This document shows positions 1 to 7,211 of a DNA stretch of 43,239 nucleotides, piece by piece (the first letter of the stretch is position 1; each line of letters begins with the position of its first letter). A program made the position numbers and the translations under genes. Origin of the DNA: an uncultured Coriobacteriaceae bacterium (GTDB lineage: Bacteria; Actinomycetota; Coriobacteriia; Coriobacteriales; Atopobiaceae); the NCBI GenBank assembly GCA_902797175.1, contig CADBRX010000147.1:1-43239 (forward strand), read 5' to 3'. Below the pieces are notes generated by a model that made no database searches, was not told the DNA's origin, and saw only the letters and a program-made list of their open reading frames with translations.

Positions 1-1
1 C

Positions 2-328
2 CAGCGCACGCTCGACGAGGTCATCCGCTGGCTCATGGAGTGCGAGCACATCCCCAGCTTCTGCACCGCGTGCTACCGCGCCGGCCGTACGGGCGACCGC
101 TTCATGAGCTTCTGCAAGAGCGGACAGATTCTCAACTACTGCCACCCCAACGCGCTCATGACGCTCTCTGAGTTCCTCACCGACTACGCCTCGCCCGAGA
201 CGCAGAGGATTGGCTGGCAGATGGTGGAGCGCGAGCTTGCCAACATCCCTGACGAGCAGCGCCGCAAGCTCTGTGGCGAGCGCATCGAGCTCATCCGCAC
301 GGGCCAGGGCAACGATTTCAGGTTCTAG
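2..328 (+). CDS. hydG: [FeFe]-hydrogenase maturase HydG, C-terminal part
   Basis: This is the 3' end of HydG; the reading frame is open from base 2 and the start lies outside the window. HydG is a radical-SAM tyrosine lyase that makes the CO and cyanide ligands of the [FeFe]-hydrogenase H-cluster. The visible part carries the C-terminal auxiliary cluster motif CX2CX22C: FCTACYR, then GRTGDRF, then a cysteine just before HPNALMT. This is the site that in known HydG binds the second, dangler-iron [4Fe-4S] cluster. The sequence then ends in the usual LTDYAS and basic tail. hydF follows after 52 bases on the same strand, as expected for a maturation operon. The radical-SAM CX3CX2C motif is upstream and not visible. 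Confidence 0.93.
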   Translation, partial: QRTLDEVIRWLMECEHIPSFCTACYRAGRTGDRFMSFCKSGQILNYCHPNALMTLSEFLTDYASPETQRIGWQMVERELANIPDEQRRKLCGERIELIRTGQGNDFRF

Positions 329-380
329 CCAGCATGTGGGGGACGGCGCTCTGCCGTCCCCTCCCGAGAGGGGGACGACT

Positions 381-1580
381 ATGGGCCTCAATGACACACC
401 GAGTGGCGAGCGCGTGCAGATCGCCTTCTTTGGCGTGCGCAACGCCGGCAAGTCCAGCCTCGTCAACGCGGTGACTGGCCAGCAGCTGGCCGTGGTCTCC
501 GACGTCGCGGGAACCACGACGGACCCGGTCCGCAAGGCCATGGAGCTTCTGCCGCTTGGGCCGGTCGTCATCGTCGACACGCCGGGCTTCGACGACGAAG
601 GCACCCTTGGCGAGCTTCGTGTGGAGGCAACCCGCAAGGTGCTTGCGACCTGCGACATCGCCGTGCTTGCGGTGGACGCCTCGCGAGGACCCGCCGAGAC
701 TGACCGTCAGCTGCTCGCGCTCTTTGCCGAGCAGGGCATCCCGTGCGTCGTCGCCTTCACGAAGGCCGATCTCCTGTCCGCTGACGCCCCGGTGAGCGAT
801 CCTGCGGGCGTTGCCGCCGCCGTCCGCACGAGCTCTGTGACGGGGGAGGGAATCACGGAGCTCAAGGAGGTGCTTGCGCGCGTTGGGGCCGGCAAGGGTC
901 CTGAACCGCAGCTCATAGCCGACCTGCTTGCCCCAGGTGACATCGTCGTGCTGGTGGTGCCCATCGACTCCGCAGCTCCCAAGGGCCGCCTCATCCTGCC
1001 GCAGCAGCAGACCATCCGCGACGTGCTCGAGGCGGGCGCCAGCGCGCTCATCTGCCGCGATGCCGAGCTTGCGAGCACGCTCGCGGCGCTTCCCATGCCG
1101 CCGCGCATGGTGGTCACGGACTCGCAGGCGTTTGGCAAAGTGGCAAAGATTGTGCCTGCGGACGTGCCCCTCACGTCGTTCTCGATTCTCTTCTCGCGCT
1201 ACAAGGGAGACCTTGCCACTCAGGTGGCTGGTGCTCGTGCGATCGATTCGCTGACCGACGCCTCGCACGTGCTCGTGTGCGAAGGCTGCACGCACCACCG
1301 CCAGTGCGAGGACATTGGTACCGTCAAGATGCCAAACTGGGTGCGCAAGCATACAGGCACCAATCCCACCTTCGACTTCACGTCAGGTGGGGACTTTCCG
1401 CTCGACCTTGCGCCGTATGACCTCGTCATCCACTGCGGGGGCTGCATGCTGGGCGCCCGTGCCATGCGTGGCCGCATCGACCGGGCTGCCGACCAGGGCG
1501 TGCCCATCACCAACTACGGGGTCGCCATCGCCCACATGCACGGCATTCTTCCGCGCGTGATTGCTCCGTTTGGCTTGTGA
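381..1580 (+). CDS. hydF: [FeFe]-hydrogenase maturation GTPase HydF
   Basis: HydF is the GTPase and scaffold on which the H-cluster diiron subcluster is assembled before transfer to the hydrogenase. The ATG at 381 is chosen because a purine-rich site (gagaggggga) lies just upstream and the protein then begins a few residues before the G domain; the frame is open further upstream but overlaps hydG. The 399-aa product shows the P-loop GVRNAGKSS (18-26), switch AGTTTDP (43-49), DTPG (66-69) and TKAD (127-130). The C-terminal cluster-binding motif C303-x-H305 followed by H351-C-G-G-C355 fits the CxH...HCxxC signature of HydF. All key residues are present, so the gene looks functional. The hydrogenase and hydE are not in the window. 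Confidence 0.95.
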   Translation: MGLNDTPSGERVQIAFFGVRNAGKSSLVNAVTGQQLAVVSDVAGTTTDPVRKAMELLPLGPVVIVDTPGFDDEGTLGELRVEATRKVLATCDIAVLAVDASRGPAETDRQLLALFAEQGIPCVVAFTKADLLSADAPVSDPAGVAAAVRTSSVTGEGITELKEVLARVGAGKGPEPQLIADLLAPGDIVVLVVPIDSAAPKGRLILPQQQTIRDVLEAGASALICRDAELASTLAALPMPPRMVVTDSQAFGKVAKIVPADVPLTSFSILFSRYKGDLATQVAGARAIDSLTDASHVLVCEGCTHHRQCEDIGTVKMPNWVRKHTGTNPTFDFTSGGDFPLDLAPYDLVIHCGGCMLGARAMRGRIDRAADQGVPITNYGVAIAHMHGILPRVIAPFGL

Positions 1581-1597
1581 CGTTTTGTGCGACAGTC

Positions 1598-2005
1598 CTA
1601 GACAAACTGCACGCAAGGCTCGCCATAGTTAGGGATGAGCGCATCATGGGTGAGAAGGACGAGTCCGTCCACCTTTGCCTGGCAGATCATGATGCGGTCG
1701 AACGGGTCGTTGTGGGGCCTTGCGCCCTCCTTATAGGATAAGGAGGGAAGCACGAGGACATGCCGCTCTGCGATCTGCAGGCACTGGAAACCTGACTCAC
1801 GTGCAAAGTGGGATATCTGTGCCGCGTCGCAGAGCATTCTGTCGGGATGCGCGTTATGTTTGATTTCAATCTCCCACAGCGCAGCCGAGCTGTATAGAAC
1901 TAGATTTGAACGATCCTCGATGAGCGACCGGGCGGCAGGGGATAGCCTTGGATCGTCGGAGATGGCCCAAATCAGAATGTGCGTGTCGAGCAGAAGGCGC
2001 ATCAC
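1598..2005 (-). CDS. PIN-domain toxin of a type II toxin-antitoxin pair
   Basis: This 135-aa PIN-domain protein is predicted to be a metal-dependent RNase toxin. It begins with the typical LLLDTHILIWAI strand carrying the first acidic residue. A glutamate follows in ALWEIEIK, then aspartates in HNDPFDRIMICQA and in LLTHDALI, giving the usual acidic quartet. Its start overlaps the antitoxin stop: the GTG at 2005 shares four bases with the antitoxin end, and an in-frame ATG at 2002 is an equally good start. The overlap points to translational coupling. Its 3' end converges on hydF with only 17 bases between them. The RNA target cannot be told from sequence. Confidence 0.9.
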   Translation of the reverse strand: MMRLLLDTHILIWAISDDPRLSPAARSLIEDRSNLVLYSSAALWEIEIKHNAHPDRMLCDAAQISHFARESGFQCLQIAERHVLVLPSLSYKEGARPHNDPFDRIMICQAKVDGLVLLTHDALIPNYGEPCVQFV

Positions 2006-2247
2006 ATCACCCCAAACAAACTTGCGACCTCGTCGTCACCCTCATTGAGATCCCACCCGTCTGCCACCAGCTGAAGCCCCTTTGCGATGCCGATGCGCTG
2101 CTGGGCCTGATTCGAGTCATAGCTGACGATGACTGCGACGGGCTTGTTGTTTCGGGCTATCACTACGCTGTCCTCAACCCCATCTTCGAGCTGCTTGACG
2201 AGAGCGGACAGATTGCTTTTTGCTTCGAGCATGTTTACTTGCACCAT
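2002..2247 (-). CDS. YefM/Phd-family antitoxin
   Basis: This 81-aa protein matches the Phd/YefM antitoxin family: MVQVNMLEAKSNLSALVKQLE is replaced in family terms by the motif NMLEAKSNLSALVKQ, followed by VVIARNNKPVAVIVSYD, the N-terminal DNA-binding fold. The acidic C-terminal tail (WDLNEGDDEVASLFGVM) is the likely toxin-neutralising segment. The start at 2247 has an aaggggac purine run upstream. The antitoxin comes first and overlaps the PIN toxin, the standard order. Such antitoxins normally autorepress their operon. On the minus strand TATACT (2284-2279) could be the -10, but I see no clear -35 or operator. Pairing Phd/YefM with PIN, not RelE or Doc, is a common mixed arrangement. Confidence 0.88.
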   Translation of the reverse strand: MVQVNMLEAKSNLSALVKQLEDGVEDSVVIARNNKPVAVIVSYDSNQAQQRIGIAKGLQLVADGWDLNEGDDEVASLFGVM

Positions 2248-2385
2248 CTTGGTCCCCTTAGTCTGGTCTGGTTAGCTAAGTATAGTTCAGATATAGGCCA
2301 AGGGTAGGGAGATTCTGCACGCAAGGGCTGGGAACAGGGAAGATCCTGGCAAGCGCGCAATCATGCGGCCTGCGCGCCTGTCGTG

Positions 2386-3108
2386 CTACCTCGTGCTGAT
2401 GCTGTAGAACTCGTAGTCGCTCGTGTGGCGTGAGATGGAGTACTCAAAAGGTCTGCCGTCGGCAAGATAGGCCACCTGCCGCACCTCAAGCAGCGGCTCG
2501 CCCTGGCCAATGTGAAGCCAGGTGCGTTCCTCGTCGCTAGGCATGACCGCCTTGATGGTGCGATGCGCGCTGTCGATCTTGAGCCCCAGGTCACGTTCGA
2601 TGTAGCGGTAGATGGATGCAAACAACGTGCTCTCGTGCAGGTTGGGGATCAGGGCGATGGGCATGTAGGTGTACTCGACCACTTTGGGAAGGTCGTCAAC
2701 CAGTCGTACGCGGACGATGTGATAGACAAACTCGTCCGTCGTTATGCCCAGCTTGTCCGCGATCTCGTCGTCAGGCCGCACGACCGAAAAGTCGTGCACC
2801 TCGCTTGTAAGCACCTGCGCGGTTCCCTCAAGCTCGGTTGACATACCGGTCATCTGCTGGGAGATGCTTCCCTGACGAGCCGTTATGCCCTTGGCAATGG
2901 TCGTCTCCTTGATGTAGACCCCAGACCCCCGGCGTCGAGCGACGACGCCCTGAAGCTCGAGCTCATCCATGGCACGTTTGACTGTCGTGTTGCTCACACC
3001 GTACCGCTCGCAGAGCTCGGGCGTGGTGGGCAGGCGGTCTCCCTTCTGGTAGACGCCATGGGCAAGCTCGTCCAGAAGGGTGTTGACCAGTTCTTGGTAC
3101 TTGAGCAT
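2386..3108 (-). CDS. GntR-family (HutC/UTRA) sugar-responsive regulator
   Basis: This 240-aa regulator has an N-terminal winged helix (residues 1-75): KYQELVNTLLDELAHGVY, LPTTPELCERYGVSNTTVKRA as the helix-turn-helix, and the wing RRRGSGVYI. A UTRA ligand-binding domain follows (about 95-235), with HIVRVRLVDDLPKVVEYTYM and a GQGEPLLEVRQVAYLADG segment. It starts at an ATG preceded by aaggag. It is divergent from the PTS/phosphoglycosidase genes with 201 bases between, so it most likely controls that operon in response to a sugar phosphate. In B. subtilis the glucomannan operon regulator GmuR is of the same family and its operon has the same mix of genes. Direct repression here is inferred from position. 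Confidence 0.88.
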   Translation of the reverse strand: MLKYQELVNTLLDELAHGVYQKGDRLPTTPELCERYGVSNTTVKRAMDELELQGVVARRRGSGVYIKETTIAKGITARQGSISQQMTGMSTELEGTAQVLTSEVHDFSVVRPDDEIADKLGITTDEFVYHIVRVRLVDDLPKVVEYTYMPIALIPNLHESTLFASIYRYIERDLGLKIDSAHRTIKAVMPSDEERTWLHIGQGEPLLEVRQVAYLADGRPFEYSISRHTSDYEFYSISTR

Positions 3109-3188
3109 GGGGACTCCTTGGACGCTTTGTCTTTCTCTCTATTATGACCGTTTAGCGCGTGAAGTATAACGCTCAGATTTTTCAGAAA

Positions 3189-3238
3189 AAGTTCTTGCAA
3201 ACAAAATTAGAAGCGTGTAATTTATCAACTAAGAACTT
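3189..3238 (+). promoter_or_regulatory. Putative promoter flanked by an inverted operator pair
   Basis: A sigma70-like promoter candidate reads TTGCAA (3195-3200), 17 bases, TAATTT (3218-3223); it is only a moderate match to consensus. Two 8-base sites flank it in inverted orientation: AAGTTCTT (3189-3196) and AAGAACTT (3231-3238). They are 42 bases apart centre to centre, about four helical turns, and each is itself close to AAG-NN-CTT dyad symmetry. A further perfect short palindrome, TTTTTC-A-GAAAAA, sits at 3178-3190. The position suggests an operator for the divergent GntR regulator; this is inference. Confidence 0.4.
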
Positions 3239-3309
3239 GAGCTTTAGCAAACGGCTCGAGCAAGGATGAGACATAAGGAATCAGGAAGGTCAGAAAGGAA
3301 GGATCAGTC

Positions 3310-4620
3310 ATGGCAGAAGGAAAGGGCCAGGCATTTCTCGACAAGTTTGCCGAGATTTCGGGAAGAATTGGCTCGGAGGTGCATCTGAGGTCGCTGCGTG
3401 ACGCGTTTGCGACGATCATGCCGCTCTACATTCTTGCGGGCATTGCGGTTCTCATCAATAACGTGGTGTTCCCGCTGTTTTTGAGCGGGGACGCGCTGGC
3501 CAACGCCCAGTATTGGGGAAACTCGCTCACGCAGGGCACGCTCAACATCTCGGCCATTCTGCTCTGTGGCGTCGTGGGCTACTGCCACGCACATAACATG
3601 AGCTTCCAGCGTGACGTTGCCTGCGTGGTCGTGGCCATCGCGTCGCTCTTCGTGACCATGCCTCAGGCGGTCGATGTCAATGGCGAGCAGGTGGGAGGCC
3701 TCTTTGCAAGCGGCAATACGGGTACGAGTGGCCTTTTCAGCGCCATCATCATTGGCCTCGTCGCCACGGCGCTCTTCATCAGGCTTGCAGGTATCGAGAA
3801 GCTCAAGATCAACCTGGGCGAGGGCGTTCCTCCCATGGTTGCCGGCTCGTTCAACATCATGATCCCCATGCTGCTCACGCTTTCCATCTTTGGCCTCGTG
3901 GCAACCATCCTGCATGTAGGCTTTAACACTGACGTCTCGACGCTCGTCAAGATGTTTGTCCAGGCGCCGCTGCAGAGCCTCAACTCCAACATCTGGGGCG
4001 TCGTGATCATCTATACCGCTGCCAACCTGCTCTTTTGCCTGGGCATCCACCAGAGCGCCATCTCGGGCGTGCTTGCCGAGCCCATGCTCACCATCCTCAT
4101 CACCGAAAACATGGCAGCATATGCAGAGGGCGGCTTTGCGGCCATCCAGCCCGACCACTACATGAACATGCAGATCGTCAATACCTTCGGCCTCATCGGC
4201 GGCTCCGGTTGCACACTCTGCCTGCTCATCGCGACCTTCCTCTTCTCCAAGAACAAGACCAGCAAGTCTGTGGGTGCGCTCGCCCTTGGTCCTGGCATCT
4301 TCAACATCAACGAGCCGGTCATCTATGGCTATCCCATCGTCTACAACCTGCCGCTCATGATTCCGTTCGTCCTCGTGCCTGACCTGTTCATGATCATCAC
4401 CTACTTTGTGACGGTCGCAGGCCTCATCAACCCCTGCGTGGTCATGGTGCCCTGGACGACCCCGGTCTTCCTGTCGGGATTCCTGGCAACGGGTGGTGAC
4501 TTCCGTGCCGTCATCCTGCAGGTCATCCTCGTGGTGCTTGGCGTGCTCATCTATCTGCCCTTCATGAAGGTTCACGAGCGTGTCATGGCAAAGCAGGCCG
4601 CAGAGGAGCTTGCCGAGTAG
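3310..4620 (+). CDS. PTS EIIC permease, cellobiose/lactose/lichenan family
   Basis: This 436-aa integral membrane protein is the sugar-translocating IIC subunit of a lactose/cellobiose-family phosphotransferase system. It has about ten hydrophobic segments and the family's substrate-site motif FNINEPVIYG (about residues 333-342) followed by YPIVYNLPLMIPF. The N-terminus (GKGQAFLDKFAEISGRIGSEVHLRSLRDAF) is typical. The start is supported by a gaaaggaagg site. No EIIA or EIIB lies beside it, so it must use subunits encoded elsewhere. Downstream mannose-6-phosphate isomerase and GH1 enzyme suggest a beta-linked disaccharide containing mannose and/or glucose. The sugar itself cannot be read from the sequence. 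Confidence 0.92.
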   Translation: MAEGKGQAFLDKFAEISGRIGSEVHLRSLRDAFATIMPLYILAGIAVLINNVVFPLFLSGDALANAQYWGNSLTQGTLNISAILLCGVVGYCHAHNMSFQRDVACVVVAIASLFVTMPQAVDVNGEQVGGLFASGNTGTSGLFSAIIIGLVATALFIRLAGIEKLKINLGEGVPPMVAGSFNIMIPMLLTLSIFGLVATILHVGFNTDVSTLVKMFVQAPLQSLNSNIWGVVIIYTAANLLFCLGIHQSAISGVLAEPMLTILITENMAAYAEGGFAAIQPDHYMNMQIVNTFGLIGGSGCTLCLLIATFLFSKNKTSKSVGALALGPGIFNINEPVIYGYPIVYNLPLMIPFVLVPDLFMIITYFVTVAGLINPCVVMVPWTTPVFLSGFLATGGDFRAVILQVILVVLGVLIYLPFMKVHERVMAKQAAEELAE

Positions 4621-4634
4621 CCTTCCCTTCCCCA

Positions 4635-4665
4635 GCGGCGGTCCGGCCCCTTGCTGGACCGCCGC
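4635..4665 (+). terminator. GC-rich hairpin after EIIC
   Basis: A perfect 10-bp stem (gcggcggtcc, 4635-4644, with ggaccgccgc, 4656-4665) with an 11-base loop starts 14 bases after the EIIC stop. There is no T-run behind it. It may be a weak terminator or an RNA-stabilising hairpin that sets different levels of EIIC and the downstream enzymes. Confidence 0.6.
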
Positions 4666-4725
4666 ATCCCTACTCATGCTTTGGCGATATCATAGGCTCA
4701 CTAACAGCCAGGAAAGGATGCGCAC

Positions 4726-5685
4726 ATGAACGAGACGCCTGGGCTTATCGTCCTCAAGCCGGTGTTCCACAACAACATCTGGGGCGGTCGTAGGCTCGAG
4801 CAGTTTGGCTACGAGATTCCCGACGGCCCGGTGGGCGAGTGCTGGGGCATATCAGCCCATCCGCATGGTGACTGCGAGGTTGTGGGCGGACCGTTTGACG
4901 GCATGACGCTCTCGCAGCTGTGGGACGAGCACCACGAGCTCTTTGAGGGGGCAAAGGGCGACCGCTTCCCGCTGCTCATCAAGATCCTGGACGCCTACGA
5001 TGACCTCTCCATCCAGGTGCACCCCGACGACGCGTACGCATGCGAGCACGAGAATGGCAGCCTTGGCAAGCACGAGTGCTGGTATGTGCTTGACTGCCAC
5101 GAGCAGGGACACATCATCGTGGGCCAGCACGCCCACAGCCGTGAGGAATTTGCCCAGATGGTCAAGGAAAACCGCTGGTACGACATGGAGAACTTCGTTC
5201 CCATCCAAAAGGGCGACTTCTTTGACATCAAGCCGGGCACGGTGCATGCCATCTTGGGAGCCACGCTCATCTTGGAGACGCAGCAGTCATCCGATGTGAC
5301 CTATCGCGTATATGACTATGACCGCAAGCAGGCGGACGGGACACTGCGAGAGCTCCATCTCGAGAAGGCCATGGATGTCATTGACTACGATGCGCAGGCT
5401 CCGACTTCGGGCAAGGTCACGGCTCCCGAAGTCGATGGCGTGACCAAGCTCATGAGCTGCAAGTACTTTGACGTGCTCCGCGTGAGAGTGGACAAGGACG
5501 ATCCGCGCATCCTGGCGCAGGATCACCCATTCATGTGCCTTTCGGTGGTGGAAGGCGAGGGCGGCACCATCACCACGGCAGCGGGTACCTGGCAAGTGAG
5601 GAAGGGCTCTCATCTGGTGGCACCCTTTGGCTGTGGCGATCTGCGCCTCGAAGGGGACATGACCCTTATTTGCAGTTACGTATAG
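4726..5685 (+). CDS. manA: Mannose-6-phosphate isomerase, type I
   Basis: This enzyme interconverts mannose-6-phosphate and fructose-6-phosphate in the cytoplasm. The 319-aa length matches the short Bacillus-type ManA. Zinc ligands of the family are visible: Q97 and H99 in SIQVHPDD, E117 in GKHECWY, and H174 in PGTVHAI. The N-terminal KPVFHNNIWGG and the WGISAHPHG segment are also characteristic. The start is supported by aggaaagga. It lies 105 bases after EIIC, behind a hairpin, and 27 bases before the GH1 gene, so it is probably co-transcribed with the latter. Its presence in the locus implies that the imported sugar yields mannose-6-phosphate, as in the B. subtilis gmu operon, where GmuF has this activity. 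Confidence 0.94.
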   Translation: MNETPGLIVLKPVFHNNIWGGRRLEQFGYEIPDGPVGECWGISAHPHGDCEVVGGPFDGMTLSQLWDEHHELFEGAKGDRFPLLIKILDAYDDLSIQVHPDDAYACEHENGSLGKHECWYVLDCHEQGHIIVGQHAHSREEFAQMVKENRWYDMENFVPIQKGDFFDIKPGTVHAILGATLILETQQSSDVTYRVYDYDRKQADGTLRELHLEKAMDVIDYDAQAPTSGKVTAPEVDGVTKLMSCKYFDVLRVRVDKDDPRILAQDHPFMCLSVVEGEGGTITTAAGTWQVRKGSHLVAPFGCGDLRLEGDMTLICSYV

Positions 5686-5712
5686 ATTTGCGCACATCGG
5701 AAGGGTGACGAA

Positions 5713-7128
5713 ATGAGCTCGGCTAACCTAACGCTTCCCAACGACTTCTTCTTTGGCGCTGCCATGAGCGGCCCGCAGACCGAGGGCATGTACAAGGCGC
5801 ACGGAAAGCTCGAGAACCTGTGGGACACATGGTCTGACCTCGACATCCGTGCGTTTTATAACCGTGTGGGCTCCTATGCGGGCAACGATATGGGCGCGCG
5901 CTATGCCGAAGACTTTGCCCTGCTGCGCGACTTGGGCCTGAGTTCGTTCAGGACCTCCATCCAGTGGAGCCGCCTCTTGGATGTCGATGGCAAGCTCAAC
6001 GTCGAGGGCGCGGCCTTCTACCACGACTACTTTGCCGCTGCGCGCGAAGCCGGCATCGAGGTCTTTGTCAACCTCTACCACTTTGACATGCCTGTGTATC
6101 TCTTCCGTCGCGGCGGATGGGAGAATCGCGAGGTCGTGGAGGCATATGCAAACTACGCACGTACTGCCTTTGCCGAGTTTGGACAGGAGATCGAGCACTG
6201 GTTTACGTTCAACGAGCCGATCGTGGAACCAGAGCAGCGCTACGAGCATGGCAACTGGTATCCGTTCTTACACGACTTTGCCCAGGCAAGACGCGTGCAG
6301 TATGGCATCAGCCTCGCGCATTCCCTTGCCGTGGGCGCCTTCCGTGAGCTGCAGGCCAAGGGCGTGGTGCGCGCTGACGCCCAGATTGGCCTCATCAACT
6401 GCTTCACGCCTCCCTACACGCGCGAGGACCCCACGCCCGCTGACCTCGAGGCTGTGCGCATGACCGACGGCCTGGGCAATCGGTGGTGGCTCGACCTGGT
6501 GACCAAGGGCCGTCTGCCGCAAGACGTGCTCGACACCATGGCAGAGCGTGGCGTCACGCTCCCGGTGCGTGCGGGCGACGAGGCCATCCTTGCCCAGGGC
6601 AAGGTTGACTGGCTGGGCTTCAACTACTACCAGCCAGCTCGCGTGCAGGCTCCCTCACATGACGTGGACGAGTGGGGCAATCCCGTCTTTTCCGAGCGCT
6701 ACGTGTGGCCTGACGCCGTCATGAACAAGAGCCGTGGCTGGGAGATCTACCCCAAGGGCATCTACGACTTTGCCATGACCATGACGCGCGACTATTCCGA
6801 TCTTGACTGGTTTGTCTCGGAGAACGGCATCGGCATCATGGAGGACAAGGCCGTACGTACCGAAGATGGTCGCATTGACGACACGGCGTACCGCATCCCG
6901 TTTGTGCGCGACCACCTGCAGTGGATAGCAAAGGCCATCGACGAGGGGGCTCGTTGCCGCGGCTATCACTACTGGGGCGTCATAGACTGTTGGAGCTGGA
7001 ACAACGCCTACAAGAACCGCTACGGCTTCATCGAGGTCGACCTGAGCCACAACTACGAGCGCCGCCTCAAGGCATCTGCCGAGTGGCTGCGCCATGTGGC
7101 AACCACGCACTGTCTCGACGAGGCGTAA
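5713..7128 (+). CDS. GH1 phospho-beta-glycosidase with an altered phosphate pocket
   Basis: This 471-aa glycoside hydrolase family 1 enzyme has the acid/base glutamate E168 (TFNEP) and the nucleophile E370 (SENGIG), so it should be catalytically active. In 6-phospho-beta-galactosidase LacG the substrate phosphate is held by Ser428, Lys435 and Tyr437. The equivalent stretch here is SWNNAYKNRYG, with S428 and Y437 kept but Asn at 435; a lysine is shifted one place to 434. The enzyme is therefore of the phospho-glycosidase type but with an altered pocket. It follows manA by 27 bases. Co-location with EIIC and manA suggests cleavage of a phosphorylated gluco- or manno-disaccharide. The gene ends before a strong terminator. 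Confidence 0.88.
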   Translation: MSSANLTLPNDFFFGAAMSGPQTEGMYKAHGKLENLWDTWSDLDIRAFYNRVGSYAGNDMGARYAEDFALLRDLGLSSFRTSIQWSRLLDVDGKLNVEGAAFYHDYFAAAREAGIEVFVNLYHFDMPVYLFRRGGWENREVVEAYANYARTAFAEFGQEIEHWFTFNEPIVEPEQRYEHGNWYPFLHDFAQARRVQYGISLAHSLAVGAFRELQAKGVVRADAQIGLINCFTPPYTREDPTPADLEAVRMTDGLGNRWWLDLVTKGRLPQDVLDTMAERGVTLPVRAGDEAILAQGKVDWLGFNYYQPARVQAPSHDVDEWGNPVFSERYVWPDAVMNKSRGWEIYPKGIYDFAMTMTRDYSDLDWFVSENGIGIMEDKAVRTEDGRIDDTAYRIPFVRDHLQWIAKAIDEGARCRGYHYWGVIDCWSWNNAYKNRYGFIEVDLSHNYERRLKASAEWLRHVATTHCLDEA

Positions 7129-7153
7129 CGCTTCCAGAAGCAAATCAAAGGAG

Positions 7154-7188
7154 AGGCGCCCTTCCACCGTATCGGCGGGAGGGCGCCT
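7154..7188 (+). terminator. Rho-independent terminator of the sugar operon
   Basis: A 12-bp stem with one G-U pair (7154-7165 with 7177-7188) and an 11-base loop is followed by TTTA. It sits 25 bases after the GH1 stop and 23 bases before the end of the convergent DUF1846 gene, so it could act in both directions. Confidence 0.82.
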
Positions 7189-7211
7189 TTATGCTTCATG
7201 CTGCTGGAGTG

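Noticed and set aside
3304..4677. A 457-codon open frame antisense to the EIIC gene
   Set aside because: It is rich in His, Asp and Glu, as antisense of a membrane-protein gene is expected to be, and has no recognisable domain.
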